A stretch of 64,000 nt of DNA from Allorhizobium pseudoryzae (GCF_011046245.1 NZ_CP049241.1:1116001-1180000); one strand, 5' to 3'; counted from the stretch's first letter, positions 26,833 through 36,671 are shown. A program made the numbers and translations. Notes: a model not told the origin generated them from the sequence alone.

Positions 26833-27714
26833 ATGGCCCACACCGCACGTCAAAACCCGGTCTTCCGTTTTGCCCCAAGCCCCAACGGCTTCCTGCATCT
26901 CGGGCATGCACTGTCCGCCCTCATCAATCAGCAGATGGCACGGGCGGCACACGGACGTCTTCTCCTGCGCATCGAGGATATCGACCAGACGCGCTGCCGT
27001 CCGGAATTCGAAGACGAGATCCTGTCCGATCTCGCCTGGATCGGCTTTGCCTGGGAAGAGCCGGTCCGCCGTCAGTCGGAGCATGTGGCGGAGTATCATG
27101 CGGCGTTGCGAAAGCTGGAAGACCAGGGATTGATCTACCCGGCCTTTTTGACCCGCGGCGAGGTGAAGGCCCGCGTGCATGCGGCGGAGGCGGCCGGACG
27201 GACCTGGCCGCGCGATCCGGATGGCGCGCCGCTTTATCCGCCGGATGATCGGGAGCGAAGCCCGGCGGAACGGCAGAGGCTGCTGCAGAGCGGGCTTCGC
27301 CACGCTCTCAGGCTCGACATGACGAAAGCCTTGGCGCTGGTCGGACACCCCCTCACCTGGACGGAAACCGGCGACGGAGATAAAGGCGATATTGCCGTCG
27401 ATGCGGCCGCCTGGGGCGACGTGATCCTGTCCCGCTCGGACGCGCCCTCCAGCTATCATCTGTCGGTGGTGGTTGATGATGCGGCGCAGGGTGTGACCCA
27501 TGTCGTGCGCGGGCTCGACCTTTTCCACGCCACCTCCGTGCACCGCCTGCTGCAGCAGCTTCTGGATCTGCCGCAGCCGCTTTACCACCATCACCGGCTG
27601 ATCATGGGTCCGGACGGGCGCAAGCTCTCGAAGAGCCACGGATCGACCGGGCTTGCGGCGCTGCGCGCCTCCGGCCATTCACCGGCGGATATTCGCGATC
27701 TGCTGGGCCTCTGA
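26833..27714 (+). CDS. gluQ: Glutamyl-Q tRNA(Asp) synthetase
   Basis: A truncated glutamyl-tRNA synthetase that attaches glutamate to queuosine at position 34 of tRNA-Asp. At 293 residues it has the catalytic Rossmann core only, without the anticodon-binding domain. Class I motifs are APSPNGFLHLGHA (HIGH-like) and KLSKS near residue 262. ATG 26833 is used; an upstream in-frame GTG at 26818 is possible. The 3' end overlaps the convergent yihY-like gene by 36 bases. With yhhQ at 56.7 kb it makes a second queuosine-linked gene in the window. Confidence 0.94.
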   Translation: MAHTARQNPVFRFAPSPNGFLHLGHALSALINQQMARAAHGRLLLRIEDIDQTRCRPEFEDEILSDLAWIGFAWEEPVRRQSEHVAEYHAALRKLEDQGLIYPAFLTRGEVKARVHAAEAAGRTWPRDPDGAPLYPPDDRERSPAERQRLLQSGLRHALRLDMTKALALVGHPLTWTETGDGDKGDIAVDAAAWGDVILSRSDAPSSYHLSVVVDDAAQGVTHVVRGLDLFHATSVHRLLQQLLDLPQPLYHHHRLIMGPDGRKLSKSHGSTGLAALRASGHSPADIRDLLGL

Positions 27715-28647
27715 CGGCACCTCATCCAGCGCCGGAACGGGAGTGGTGGCAGACCGCCGGGCATGCTTGAGGGTCGAATAGACGCGGTATTTCATCAGCG
27801 CCGCGTTCACCTCCGCCCCCAGCATGAAGATCACCCCGACCATGTAGAGGAAGACCAGCACGATCATCACCGAGGCGAGGCCGGCATAGGTGGCGGCGTA
27901 ATTGGCAAAGGTGGACAAGTAGGAGGCAAAGGCAAAGCCGAAGGCGCTCCAGCAGATCAGCGTGAGGACAATCCCCGGCAGGATGTCGATCAGCCTGCGG
28001 TTTCCGGCCGGCAGCCACTTGTGGCAGACGATGAGGCCGAGGAAGAGCACGATCGCCGTGCCGAGCAGTCCGAAGCTTGAAATATGCGTCAGTTCGTCCT
28101 GCAGCCAGGGCAGACGCGCCCCCGCATAGCGAATGGCAATCGGGATCGCCACCAGCACGATGCTGATCGCCGCAAAGATCACCACCGCCACGATCACGTA
28201 ACCGAGGCTCGCCAGGCGCGTCACGTACCAGGCCCTGTCCTCCGCCACCCGGTAGGCCCGGTTCAGCGAAATGCGAAGCGCCTCCACCCCGTTGGAGGCG
28301 AAATAGGCCGCGGCAAGCACCGAGATCGTCAGGAGCCCGCCACGCGGAATTTCCAGCACCCGGCGGATCTCCGCCGCCAGCGGTTCGGCGATATCCGAAG
28401 GCCACGTGTCGAAGAGAAGATGCACCGCCGTATCGGAAAAGCTGTTGGCGCCGAGAAATCCGGCAAGCGCGGTACCAAAGATCAGGAACGGAAACAGCGC
28501 CAGCAGGCCGGACAGCGCCACATGGCTTGCCAGCGCCCAGCCATCGTCATCGTTGAAATGACAATAGGCGTCATAAAAGACTTTGAAGCAAAGCCGGAAA
28601 GGCCGGATCGTCTGTCCTTGCTCGCTCAAGGGGAACTCCGTTGTCAC
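27679..28647 (-). CDS. YihY/virulence factor BrkB family membrane protein
   Basis: A 322-residue inner-membrane protein with about six helices. The N-terminal amphipathic region carries FKVFYDAYCHFNDDDGWALASHVALSGLLALFPF in outline, the hallmark of the YihY family (once annotated RNase BN). FASNGVEALRISLNRAYRV follows the second helix. The C-terminal 30 residues are cytosolic and charged. GTG 28647 is the only reasonable start and has a poor ribosome-binding site. Its function is not established. The 3' end overlaps gluQ. Confidence 0.9.
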   Translation of the reverse strand: MTTEFPLSEQGQTIRPFRLCFKVFYDAYCHFNDDDGWALASHVALSGLLALFPFLIFGTALAGFLGANSFSDTAVHLLFDTWPSDIAEPLAAEIRRVLEIPRGGLLTISVLAAAYFASNGVEALRISLNRAYRVAEDRAWYVTRLASLGYVIVAVVIFAAISIVLVAIPIAIRYAGARLPWLQDELTHISSFGLLGTAIVLFLGLIVCHKWLPAGNRRLIDILPGIVLTLICWSAFGFAFASYLSTFANYAATYAGLASVMIVLVFLYMVGVIFMLGAEVNAALMKYRVYSTLKHARRSATTPVPALDEVPSEAQQIANIRR

Positions 28648-28694
28648 TGAAGCCCAAATATGGGAAATGCAGAGGCAATGTACAGGGAGGGGCC

Positions 28695-29528
28695 ATGTCC
28701 GATCCGCGCACGATCATCATCACGGGCTGTTCATCCGGGATCGGAGCCTATTGCGCCCGCGCCCTCAACAAGGACGGTTGGCGTGTTTTCGCCACCGTGC
28801 GCAAGCCGGAGGATGTCGCCGCCCTCGAAGCGGACGGCATCGAAACCCTGGTGATGGATTACACCAAGCAGGAGACGATCGACGCCCTGGTTGCGGAGGT
28901 TAGCCAGCGTACCGGCGGTCGGATCGATGCCCTGTTCAACAACGGCGCCTATGGCCAGCCGGGTGCGGTCGAAGATCTGCCGACCGACGTGCTGCGCCTG
29001 CAGTTCGAGACCAATGTCTTCGGCTGGCACGAACTGACGCGGCAGGTCATTCCCTTCATGCGGGCACGGGGTAAGGGCCGTATCGTCCAGTGTTCGTCCA
29101 TCCTCGGCCTCGTGCCCTACCGTTATCGCGGCGCCTACAACGCCTCCAAACACGCAATCGAGGGCCTCGGCGTCACGCTCCGGATGGAACTCGACGGCAG
29201 CGGCATCTTTGTGAGCCTGATCGAGCCGGGCCCGATCACGACGCGATTCACCGCCAATGCGCTGGCGGCCATCGAAGCCCATATCGATGTCGAGAACTCG
29301 GCCCATGCGCGCGAATACAAGCGGCAGTTGGCGCGACTGGATGGGTCCGGGCCGATCAACAAACACAAGCTCGGGCCGGAGGCCGTGCATGAGGTTCTGT
29401 TGCATGCCTTGAATGCCCCGCGCCCTCGGCCACATTACCTCGTGACGAAACCCGCCAAGCAGGGTGTGTTGCTGAAGCGGCTACTGCCGGCAGATCTGTT
29501 CTACAGGCTCCTGCGTAAGACGGACTGA
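28695..29528 (+). CDS. Short-chain dehydrogenase/reductase
   Basis: A 277-residue NAD(P)-dependent oxidoreductase of the classical SDR family. The cofactor loop is TGCSSGIG near residue 11, the NNGAYG motif is near 83, the catalytic Ser is in VQCSSILG and the YNASK active site follows. GPITTRF matches the substrate-loop region. ATG 28695 is four bases after GGAGG; the longer frame upstream overlaps the yihY start region. It heads a plus-strand run with the HIG1-like, PduO and rhomboid genes. The substrate is unknown. Confidence 0.92.
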   Translation: MSDPRTIIITGCSSGIGAYCARALNKDGWRVFATVRKPEDVAALEADGIETLVMDYTKQETIDALVAEVSQRTGGRIDALFNNGAYGQPGAVEDLPTDVLRLQFETNVFGWHELTRQVIPFMRARGKGRIVQCSSILGLVPYRYRGAYNASKHAIEGLGVTLRMELDGSGIFVSLIEPGPITTRFTANALAAIEAHIDVENSAHAREYKRQLARLDGSGPINKHKLGPEAVHEVLLHALNAPRPRPHYLVTKPAKQGVLLKRLLPADLFYRLLRKTD

Positions 29529-29549
29529 AACCCCAGAAAAGGCATCTCC

Positions 29550-29747
29550 ATGTCCAGCTTTACCACCATCCTGGCCCTCATCGTGATGGGTCTCGTGGTT
29601 CTCGTCCTGATCCGCGGCCTGTTCAACATGCTGCAGGGTAAGGATGCCAACAAATCCAACAAGCTGATGCAGTTGCGCGTCATGCTGCAGGCGATCGCCA
29701 TCGTCTTGATCATGCTGACGCTCTGGCTGACCGGCGGAGGGCGCTGA
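29550..29747 (+). CDS. Twin-transmembrane HIG1-domain-like protein
   Basis: A 65-residue protein with two membrane helices (about 5-22 and 43-61) joined by a basic loop GKDANKSNKLMQLRVMLQ, matching the hypoxia-induced HIG1 domain of mitochondria and alphaproteobacteria. Mitochondrial relatives associate with cytochrome oxidase and respiratory supercomplexes; the bacterial role is less clear. It is 21 bases after the SDR gene and two bases before the adenosyltransferase start. Confidence 0.87.
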   Translation: MSSFTTILALIVMGLVVLVLIRGLFNMLQGKDANKSNKLMQLRVMLQAIAIVLIMLTLWLTGGGR

Positions 29748-29749
29748 TC

Positions 29750-30328
29750 GTGGTGAAACTCAACAAGATCTATACCCGCACCGGCGACGACGGGACGACG
29801 GGCCTCGTCACCGGCCCCCGCCGCCTGAAGCACGACCTGCGGGTGGATGCCTATGGCACGGTGGACGAGACCAATTCGGTGATCGGCGTTGTCCGCCTGC
29901 ACACCGGTGCCATGGCGGAACTCGACGGCATGCTGTTTCGCATCCAGAACGACCTGTTCGACCTCGGCGCCGATCTGGCCACGCCGGAGACCGGCGAAAA
30001 GGTGGAATGGGAACCGCTGCGCATCGTCCAGTCGCAGGTGGATCGGCTGGAAAGCGAGATCGACACGCTGAATGCCCATCTCGATCCCCTCACCTCCTTT
30101 GTGCTGCCCGGGGGCTCGCCGGCAGCCGCACAGCTGCATGTGGCGCGCACCATCTCACGCCGGGCGGAACGGCTGATGGTCGAACTCTCGAAACTGGAGG
30201 GCGAGATCGTCGGTGGCCCTGCCCTCAAATACATCAACCGGCTCTCGGATTTCCTGTTTGTCGCGGCCCGCTATGCCAATGGCGGCGGCAAGGCAGACAT
30301 TCTCTGGGTTCCGGGCAAGAACAGATAG
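29750..30328 (+). CDS. PduO-type cob(I)alamin adenosyltransferase
   Basis: Transfers the adenosyl group of ATP to cob(I)alamin or its corrinoid precursor to form adenosyl-B12. The 192-residue protein has the family N-terminus KIYTRTGDDGTTGL, VDAYGTVDETNS, the ISRRAER motif near residue 136 and RLSDFLFVAARYAN near the end. GTG 29750 is nine bases after GGAGG; a second GTG follows directly. The link to B12 fits cobS and cobT elsewhere in the window. Confidence 0.94.
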   Translation: MVKLNKIYTRTGDDGTTGLVTGPRRLKHDLRVDAYGTVDETNSVIGVVRLHTGAMAELDGMLFRIQNDLFDLGADLATPETGEKVEWEPLRIVQSQVDRLESEIDTLNAHLDPLTSFVLPGGSPAAAQLHVARTISRRAERLMVELSKLEGEIVGGPALKYINRLSDFLFVAARYANGGGKADILWVPGKNR

Positions 30329-30367
30329 AAGCGATCATGGCGCAAAGAGCGGAGTAGAAGGTCACCG

Positions 30368-31090
30368 ATGTTCATTCCGCTCTACGACGTCAATCACCTG
30401 AAGCACATTCGCGCTCAGTACGTGACGATCGGTCTGATCGTCGCCAATTTTCTCGTCTGGGCCTTCGGTACCGTCGCCCCGGCGGGCGTGGCTGATCTCG
30501 CGGCGCTGACGCTCGGCTTCATTCCGGCGGTCGCCTTCGAGCACGCGGTTCTGCCGCCGGCCCTCGACATCCTGCCGGGCGAGTTGAGCTTCGTCACCTA
30601 CGCCTTTGTGCATTTCGATTTTTGGCATCTGGCCTCGAACATGGTCTTCCTCTGGGTCTTCGGCGACAATGTCGAGGATGCACTGGGGCACATTCGGTTC
30701 CTGCTGTTCTATCTCGCCTGCGCTGCAGCCGGTGCCCTGTTTCATGGATTGATCAACCCGCTTTCTGAAGCGCCGCTCATCGGCGCCTCCGGAGCCGTGT
30801 CCGGCATCGTCGTCGCCTATCTCATCCTCCACCCGCGCGTGCGGCTGTGGACGCTGGTCTTCTTCCGCATTCCGCTGCCGCTGCCGGCCTTCATTCCGCT
30901 GCTGCTCTGGGTGGGTCAGCAATTCATCATGCTGGGGCTGGATCTGGAGGGAATGGTGTCCTGGGGCGCCCATGTTGGCGGCATCCTGGCGGGGACTGTT
31001 CTCGTGGTGGCGATGCGGCGGCCGGGCGTTCCGCTCTTTGATCGCCGGGTCGTTGTGCCGCGCGCGGTTGAACTGAAAGACCCCTCCTGA
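30368..31090 (+). CDS. Rhomboid family intramembrane serine protease
   Basis: A 240-residue polytopic membrane protein with about six helices. The catalytic Ser141 is in GASGAVSG and the partner His202 in WGAHVGG. WHLASN at 86-91 is the conserved helix-2 motif. Rhomboids cleave membrane proteins inside the bilayer. The substrate is unknown. ATG 30368 has AGAAGG upstream. It ends in a perfect 8-bp hairpin that includes its stop codon. Confidence 0.94.
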   Translation: MFIPLYDVNHLKHIRAQYVTIGLIVANFLVWAFGTVAPAGVADLAALTLGFIPAVAFEHAVLPPALDILPGELSFVTYAFVHFDFWHLASNMVFLWVFGDNVEDALGHIRFLLFYLACAAAGALFHGLINPLSEAPLIGASGAVSGIVVAYLILHPRVRLWTLVFFRIPLPLPAFIPLLLWVGQQFIMLGLDLEGMVSWGAHVGGILAGTVLVVAMRRPGVPLFDRRVVVPRAVELKDPS

Positions 31091-31113
31091 TCCCCCCTCG
31101 GGAATGGGGGGAT
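31090..31113 (+). terminator. Hairpin at the end of the rhomboid gene
   Basis: Perfect 8-bp arms (31090-31097 and 31106-31113, mainly C/G runs) close an 8-base loop and start at the last base of the stop codon. No T-run follows, so termination is uncertain. Confidence 0.45.
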
Positions 31114-31249
31114 GACCAAATTGCACGACAGGAAAAGCCGAAAAGCCTTTGTGTTCGGTGCAAAAATGCGTATCCATGTCGCCCATTGACAATCGGCCGC
31201 TTGGGAGAGGCCGCATTTTCCCCACTGGTTTTATCTGAGGAAGGAAGTC

Positions 31250-31999
31250 ATGAAGATCCTGGTGCCTGTGAAGCGGGTTGTGGACTACAACGTGAAGATC
31301 CGCGTGAAGGCGGACGGAACCGGCGTCGAGCTGGCCAACGTGAAGATGTCGATGAACCCGTTCGACGAAATCTCCGTGGAGGAGGCTCTGCGGCTGAAGG
31401 AAGCCGGCAAGGCGGAGGAGATCGTCGTGGTTTCCATCGGCCCGGCCAAGGCGGAAGAAACCATCCGCACGGCACTCGCCATGGGCGCAGACCGCGGCAT
31501 CCTGATCGAAACAGATGAAGCGGTCGAGCCGCTCGCCGTTGCCAAGCTGCTGAAGGGTGTGGTCGAGGCGGAAAACCCCGGCCTCGTGATCCTCGGCAAG
31601 CAGGCGATCGACGACGACTCGAACCAGACCGGCCAGATGCTCGCAGCCCTCCTGAAATGGGGCCAGGCCACGTTTGCCTCGAAGGTCGAACTCTCCGCCG
31701 ATAGCGCCAAGGTCACCCGCGAAGTCGATGGCGGCCTGCAGACGATCGACGTCAAGCTGCCGGCCATCGTCACGACGGACCTGCGCCTGAACGAGCCGCG
31801 TTATGCTTCTCTGCCCAATATCATGAAGGCAAAGAAGAAGCCGCTCGACAAGAAGGCTCCGGCCGATTTCGGCGTCGATCTCGCGCCGCGCCTCAAGGTC
31901 CTGAAAACGGAAGAGCCCGGCGGCCGCAAGGCGGGCATCAAGGTCAAGAGCGTCGCCGAACTGGTCGAAAAGCTCAAGGTCGAAGCAGGCGTCCTCTAA
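31250..31999 (+). CDS. etfB: Electron transfer flavoprotein beta subunit
   Basis: Forms the soluble ETF heterodimer with EtfA, carrying electrons from acyl-CoA and other dehydrogenases to ETF-ubiquinone oxidoreductase. The 249-residue protein starts [18 protein letters not shown], has an AMP-binding segment [10 protein letters not shown] near 123-132 and the family signature near [30 protein letters not shown] in outline. ATG 31250 follows AGGAAGG. It is 25 bases before etfA, forming the standard pair. A TTGACA at 31186-31191 could be its -35, but the -10 is not convincing. Confidence 0.97.
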   Translation: MKILVPVKRVVDYNVKIRVKADGTGVELANVKMSMNPFDEISVEEALRLKEAGKAEEIVVVSIGPAKAEETIRTALAMGADRGILIETDEAVEPLAVAKLLKGVVEAENPGLVILGKQAIDDDSNQTGQMLAALLKWGQATFASKVELSADSAKVTREVDGGLQTIDVKLPAIVTTDLRLNEPRYASLPNIMKAKKKPLDKKAPADFGVDLAPRLKVLKTEEPGGRKAGIKVKSVAELVEKLKVEAGVL

Positions 32000-32024
32000 G
32001 GATACGACAGGGAGAACACGAACA

Positions 32025-32954
32025 ATGGCTATTCTTCTTCTCGCAGAACACGACGGCGCAAGCGTCTCGGATCAGACCGCCAAGGCCCTGACGGCCGCTG
32101 CCACGATCGGCGGCGACGTGCATGTGCTGGTGGCTGGCGCCGGCGCTCAGGCTGCAGCCGATGCCGCGGCAAAGCTCTCCGGCGTCTCTAAGGTGCTGCT
32201 CGCCGACGACGCGGGCTACGCCAACAGCCTGGCCGAGCCGCTTGCCGATCTCATCGTCTCGCTCTCCGGCGCCTATGACGTGATCATGGCTGCCGCCACC
32301 GCGTCCGCCAAGAACGTCATGCCGCGCGTCGCAGCCCTTCTCGACGTCATGCAGGTCTCGGAAATCATCGAAGTGGTCTCCGCCGACACCTTCAAGCGTC
32401 CGATCTACGCCGGCAACGCCATCCAGACCGTGCAGTCGACCGACGCCAAGAAGGTCATCACCGTGCGTTCGGCGGCTTTCGCCGCCGCAGGCGATGGCGG
32501 TTCGGCAGCTGTCGAGACCATCTCGGCCACCGCAAATCCTGGCCTCTCCACCTTCGTCGAAGATGCGCTCTCCTCCTCGGACCGTCCGGAACTCACCTCG
32601 GCGAAGATCATCGTCTCGGGTGGCCGCGCGCTGGGTTCGTCGGAGAAGTTCCAGGAGGTCATCCTGCCGCTCGCCGACAAGCTGGGGGCAGCCGTCGGTG
32701 CCTCGCGTGCCGCTGTCGATGCGGGCTATGCGCCGAACGACTGGCAGGTCGGCCAGACCGGCAAGGTGGTCGCCCCCGATCTTTATATCGCCTGCGGCAT
32801 TTCGGGTGCCATCCAGCACCTCGCCGGCATGAAGGATTCCAAGGTGATCGTCGCCATCAACAAGGACGAGGAAGCCCCGATCTTCCAGGTCGCGGATTAT
32901 GGTCTGGTCGGTGATCTGTTCCAGATCCTGCCGGAACTTGAAAAGGCGCTCTGA
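32025..32954 (+). CDS. etfA: Electron transfer flavoprotein alpha subunit
   Basis: FAD-binding partner of EtfB. The 309-residue protein has an N-terminal ETF domain ([18 protein letters not shown]) and the C-terminal FAD domain with [36 protein letters not shown] in outline and a final [20 protein letters not shown]. It is transcribed with etfB and is followed by a strong terminator. A 3-hydroxyacyl-CoA dehydrogenase gene lies beyond the chemoreceptor, consistent with fatty-acid or hydroxybutyrate metabolism. Confidence 0.97.
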   Translation: MAILLLAEHDGASVSDQTAKALTAAATIGGDVHVLVAGAGAQAAADAAAKLSGVSKVLLADDAGYANSLAEPLADLIVSLSGAYDVIMAAATASAKNVMPRVAALLDVMQVSEIIEVVSADTFKRPIYAGNAIQTVQSTDAKKVITVRSAAFAAAGDGGSAAVETISATANPGLSTFVEDALSSSDRPELTSAKIIVSGGRALGSSEKFQEVILPLADKLGAAVGASRAAVDAGYAPNDWQVGQTGKVVAPDLYIACGISGAIQHLAGMKDSKVIVAINKDEEAPIFQVADYGLVGDLFQILPELEKAL

Positions 32955-32991
32955 GCCCTTCCGCAAAGCCCGTCATCACACCATAAGACAA

Positions 32992-33031
32992 GGCCGTGTC
33001 CGTTACCGGGCGCGGCCTTTCTCTTTGTTTT
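32992..33031 (+). terminator. Strong Rho-independent terminator after etfA
   Basis: An 11-bp stem (32992-33002 with 33007-33017, two G-T pairs) with a TTAC loop is followed by a T-rich tract to 33031. It lies between etfA and the convergent chemoreceptor gene. Confidence 0.92.
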
Positions 33032-33043
33032 CACAAACGAAAC

Positions 33044-35509
33044 TCAGAATTCTTCCCAGTTCTGATCGCCGCTCTTCGCCGGCGCGCCGCCGGCGGCAGA
33101 CTGGATGCCTTGCGCCACCTTATTGAGGAGGTCGCGCGCCGGAGAGCTGATCTGGCGGCTGGTCGCATCCGCCGGTTTGATCCGCGGCTTGGCGACAGGC
33201 GCCGAACCGGCTGGCCGTGACGGCACCGAGACCGGCAGCGGCAGATCGAGCAGCGGTCGGCCCAGCGTTGGCGGCGCCTGATCCTCCGACAGATGGAAAC
33301 GGGAAACGAGACCCGACAGCGCCTGCGCATCCTGCGTCAGTTTCGCCATGTCGTTGTTGGTCCGCTCGGCCATCTGCGAGTTCTGCTGAGTCGCATTCTC
33401 CATCTGGCGAATAGCGGTGGAAATTTCCCGCACGCTTTCCGCCTGCTCACCGGCAGCCTCGGCCATCGAACCGATGCGCTCGTTGATGCGCGACACCTGC
33501 ACCGCGATCTCGTCCAGCGCCGTGCCGGTGTCCTGCACCAGGTGCACGCCGGTCTTCACCGCATCGCCCGACTTGCCGATCAGTTCCTTGATTTCGCGTG
33601 CCGCCTGGGCAGAGCGCTGCGCCAGTTCACGCACCTCCTGCGCCACGACCGCAAAACCCTTGCCGGCTTCACCGGCGCGTGCCGCCTCGACACCGGCATT
33701 CAGCGCCAGGAGATTGGTCTGGAAGGCGATCTCGTCGATCACGTTGATGATCTGCGAGATTTCCTTGGATGCCTGTTCGATCCGGCTCATGGCATCGACG
33801 GCGGAAGTGACGATCTCGCCCGACTTGTCGGTCGAGTGTTTGGCCTCGGCCACCATCTTTCGGGCATCCGCGGCGCGGTCGGTCGAAACGCGGATCGCCT
33901 CCAGGATCTGCGAGATAACGGCGGAGGTCTCCTCGATCGCCGCTGCCTGCTGTTCGGAACGCCGCGACAGGTCGTCGGTCGCCGAGACCATGCCGGCGGC
34001 GGTACCGTTGATCGAAGCGGTATTGTTGGAGACCTGCTGCAGCGTGCTGGAGAGGTTGCGGATCGACTGGTTGAAGTCGGTGCGCAGACGGTCAAGGCCT
34101 TCCATAAAGGGGGTGTCGATGGTGGTTGCAAGATCACCCGAAGCCAGCCGCTGCAGGCCGGCGCCAAGGATCTCGACGGTCTGCTGCAGACGCGCCGTTT
34201 CATCCGCCCGGGCGCGGTCCCGCGCGACACGCTCCTCCTCGGACATCTGCCGGTCCCGTTCCGCCTGGCTCTGGAGCTGCATCTTGTCGATCGCCGCATC
34301 ACGGAACACGGCAACCGAGCGCACCATGTCGCCGATTTCGTCCGAGCGCTTTTCGCCCTTCAGCGCGATGGAGGTATCGCCGCCGGCAAGCTTCGCCATC
34401 GCATCGACCAGCTCGCGGATCGGCCGGGAAATGCTGCGCGACAAGAGCACCGCCGCGATGATTGCCAGCACCAGGATGCCAACCGCCATGATCAGGATCG
34501 TGTTGCGCATGCTGACGAGGCTGTAGAGCGCCTCATCCTCCGCCATCACGGCGATGACCGCCCATTTGTGCCCGCCGAACGCAAGCGGCGTCGCCGCCGC
34601 ATAACTCACCCGATCGCGATACCCGGTCAGCGTATCGGTCACCTTCTGGCCTCCGATGGCGCTTGCCACCATCGGCGCATCGATCCTGCCGAGCAGTGCG
34701 TCGTTGTCACTCGTCAGGGCCGAGTCGGTCACGATGACGCCGGCTTCATTGACCAGCAGGGTTTCTCCGGTCTGGCCAAGGCCGGTCCGGTTGGCAAACA
34801 TGGCATTGAGGCGCGTTGCCGGAATGGCAGCCACGATCACGCCGACCTTGATGTCGTTCATGAACAGCGGCAGTGCCAGGAATGTCATGGCCTGCTTTTG
34901 CGGCCCGTAGAGCACGTAATCGGAAAAGGCGTATTGTTCGCGATCCTCGGTCTCCGCCACGGCGCGGAACGCTGTTGCCAGCGCCGTATCCTTGAGCTCC
35001 GGATCGGCAATGTTGGCGGCATATTCGGCATTCTTCTGCACCGTGTACATGATCGTGCCCTTCGCATCGATCAGGTAGAGGTCGGCATAGCCGTAGCGCT
35101 TCAGCGAGGCATAGAGCGCCGGATGATAGAGCGCATGGTTGCTGTCATAGGTATCGACACGCGCAGTATCGAGGTCAGCCCGCTTGCCGGCGGGGTTTGG
35201 GTTGTTGGTGATGTAGCGGTCGGTCAGCGTCTCGCGCGGCTTGTCGCCCAGGTAGCGCCAGTCACGGCGGAACTTGTGCAGCGCCTCGCCGGTGGTCGCG
35301 ATGCCGGCCAGCGAGCGCAGGTTGGTCAGCATGTTGGCGAAGTAGAGCTCGGCCTCGTTGCGCCGGCCGTCCGCCGTCGCCTCGAGCTTTTCCATCGCTT
35401 GCGCCTTTACCACGCGCGAACTCTCGAAAAGACCGGCAAAGCTGGCCGCCCCGATGGAGCAGATCACCACCAGTGTCACGAAAATTGGCAGCTTGCTTGC
35501 AATCCGCAT
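33044..35509 (-). CDS. Methyl-accepting chemotaxis protein with C-terminal NWEEF
   Basis: An 821-residue chemoreceptor. Membrane helix 1 is near residues 8-28 and helix 2 near 300-325; between them lies a large periplasmic sensor, probably dCache-like ([17 protein letters not shown], then [12 protein letters not shown]). HAMP segments follow, then the signalling hairpin with its conserved tip ([22 protein letters not shown] in outline) near residue 620. A Pro-rich tether ends in NWEEF, which fits the xWxxF pentapeptide that recruits CheR or CheB. ATG 35509 follows AAAGAG. It stands alone, divergent from the dehydrogenase gene. Confidence 0.95.
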   Translation of the reverse strand: MRIASKLPIFVTLVVICSIGAASFAGLFESSRVVKAQAMEKLEATADGRRNEAELYFANMLTNLRSLAGIATTGEALHKFRRDWRYLGDKPRETLTDRYITNNPNPAGKRADLDTARVDTYDSNHALYHPALYASLKRYGYADLYLIDAKGTIMYTVQKNAEYAANIADPELKDTALATAFRAVAETEDREQYAFSDYVLYGPQKQAMTFLALPLFMNDIKVGVIVAAIPATRLNAMFANRTGLGQTGETLLVNEAGVIVTDSALTSDNDALLGRIDAPMVASAIGGQKVTDTLTGYRDRVSYAAATPLAFGGHKWAVIAVMAEDEALYSLVSMRNTILIMAVGILVLAIIAAVLLSRSISRPIRELVDAMAKLAGGDTSIALKGEKRSDEIGDMVRSVAVFRDAAIDKMQLQSQAERDRQMSEEERVARDRARADETARLQQTVEILGAGLQRLASGDLATTIDTPFMEGLDRLRTDFNQSIRNLSSTLQQVSNNTASINGTAAGMVSATDDLSRRSEQQAAAIEETSAVISQILEAIRVSTDRAADARKMVAEAKHSTDKSGEIVTSAVDAMSRIEQASKEISQIINVIDEIAFQTNLLALNAGVEAARAGEAGKGFAVVAQEVRELAQRSAQAAREIKELIGKSGDAVKTGVHLVQDTGTALDEIAVQVSRINERIGSMAEAAGEQAESVREISTAIRQMENATQQNSQMAERTNNDMAKLTQDAQALSGLVSRFHLSEDQAPPTLGRPLLDLPLPVSVPSRPAGSAPVAKPRIKPADATSRQISSPARDLLNKVAQGIQSAAGGAPAKSGDQNWEEF

Positions 35510-35598
35510 TGCGTCTCTTTCCCGCCTATAACCCAGCCTAAAGCACAAACCCGGCTGTCTTCTTCACCGGGGAGCATTTCCCAATTCGCTTAAGATCT

Positions 35599-35650
35599 GC
35601 CTAAATTCTGCGCGATCCGCCGGCTTGAGAGGCGGAGGCTTTAGGCGCAG
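35599..35650 (-). repeat. Nested inverted repeats between the chemoreceptor and dehydrogenase genes
   Basis: GCCTAAA (35599-35605) pairs with TTTAGGC (35640-35646), and inside it TCCGCC (35616-35621) pairs with GGCGGA (35631-35636). CTGCGC (35608-35613) could alternatively pair with GCGCAG (35645-35650). It is about 90 bases before the chemoreceptor start and 150 before the dehydrogenase. The rest of the 289-base gap shows nothing I can name. Confidence 0.45.
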
Positions 35651-35798
35651 TCTGCACGGAAATGGCACCGGGGGCTGGAAAATCTCGCATTGCGGCATTA
35701 TCACTTCGGGGTAGAGTGCGGGGCCCTCTCCGGGCATCCGCGGGGCCAGCGCTACAATCGCTGCAGCCGTAATACCTCTTGATGAGAAACGGGGCGTC

Positions 35799-36671
35799 AT
35801 GATCACGAATGTCGGAATTGTTGGAGCAGGTCAGATGGGCTGCGGTATCGCGCATGTCAGCGCGTTGGCCGGCTACAAGGTGACGATCTACGACCTGTCC
35901 GCCGAACGGATCGAGGCGGGCCTTGCCACCATCAACGGCAATCTCGCCCGTCAGGTCTCCAACGGCAAGATGAGCGACGAGGATCGCAAGGCGGCGCTGT
36001 CGCGCATCAGCGGCACCGTCGATCATCATGATCTCGCGCCGGTCGACCTCCTCATCGAAGCAGCGACGGAAGATGAAAGCGTCAAGCGCAAGATCTTTGG
36101 CCAGATCTGCCCGGTGCTGAAGCCGGAAGCCATTCTCGCCACCAACACCTCCTCCCTCTCGATCACCCGTCTGGCCGCCAGCACCGACCGCCCGGAACAG
36201 TTCATGGGCATCCATTTCATGAACCCGGTGCCGGTGATGAAGCTGGTGGAACTGGTGCGCGGCATCGCGACCGGCGAGCAGACGTTTCGCGCCGCCAAGG
36301 AATTCGCTGCCTCGCTCGACAAGACGGTCACCGTCGCGGAGGATTTCCCGGCCTTCATCGTCAACCGCATCCTGCTGCCGATGATCAACGAGGCGATCTA
36401 CACGCTGTATGAAGGCGTGGGCTCCGTCGAGGCCATCGATACGGCGATGAAACTCGGCGCCAATCACCCGATGGGACCGCTGCAGCTTGCCGATTTCATC
36501 GGCCTCGATACCTGCCTGTCGATCATGCAGGTGCTGCATGACGGGCTGGCCGATAGCAAGTACCGCCCCTGCCCGCTTCTCGTCAAATATGTCGAAGCAG
36601 GCTGGCTCGGCCGCAAGTCCGGCCGCGGTTTCTACGACTACCGCGGCGAAGTGCCGGTTCCGACGCGCTAA
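35799..36671 (+). CDS. 3-hydroxybutyryl-CoA dehydrogenase
   Basis: NAD(P)-dependent enzyme interconverting 3-hydroxyacyl-CoA and acetoacetyl-CoA-type ketones. The 290-residue protein starts with the Rossmann loop GIVGAGQMGCGIAH, has the catalytic His in GIHFMNPVPVMKLVE near 140-155 and the C-terminal dimerisation domain with NHPMGPLQLADFIGLD. ATG 35799 is used. It is near etfBA, fitting acyl-CoA metabolism. It ends 12 bases before the convergent tlpA gene. Confidence 0.95.
   Translation: MITNVGIVGAGQMGCGIAHVSALAGYKVTIYDLSAERIEAGLATINGNLARQVSNGKMSDEDRKAALSRISGTVDHHDLAPVDLLIEAATEDESVKRKIFGQICPVLKPEAILATNTSSLSITRLAASTDRPEQFMGIHFMNPVPVMKLVELVRGIATGEQTFRAAKEFAASLDKTVTVAEDFPAFIVNRILLPMINEAIYTLYEGVGSVEAIDTAMKLGANHPMGPLQLADFIGLDTCLSIMQVLHDGLADSKYRPCPLLVKYVEAGWLGRKSGRGFYDYRGEVPVPTR

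Noticed and set aside
26800..27678. Extended N-terminus of the DNA glycosylase
   Set aside because: The open frame continues upstream, but it lies antisense to gluQ and the ribosome-binding site and family N-terminus both support the ATG at 26799.
31186..31214. TTGACA before etfB as a promoter
   Set aside because: The -35 is perfect but the sequence 17 bases on is GGCCGC, not a -10, so I mention it only in the gene entry.
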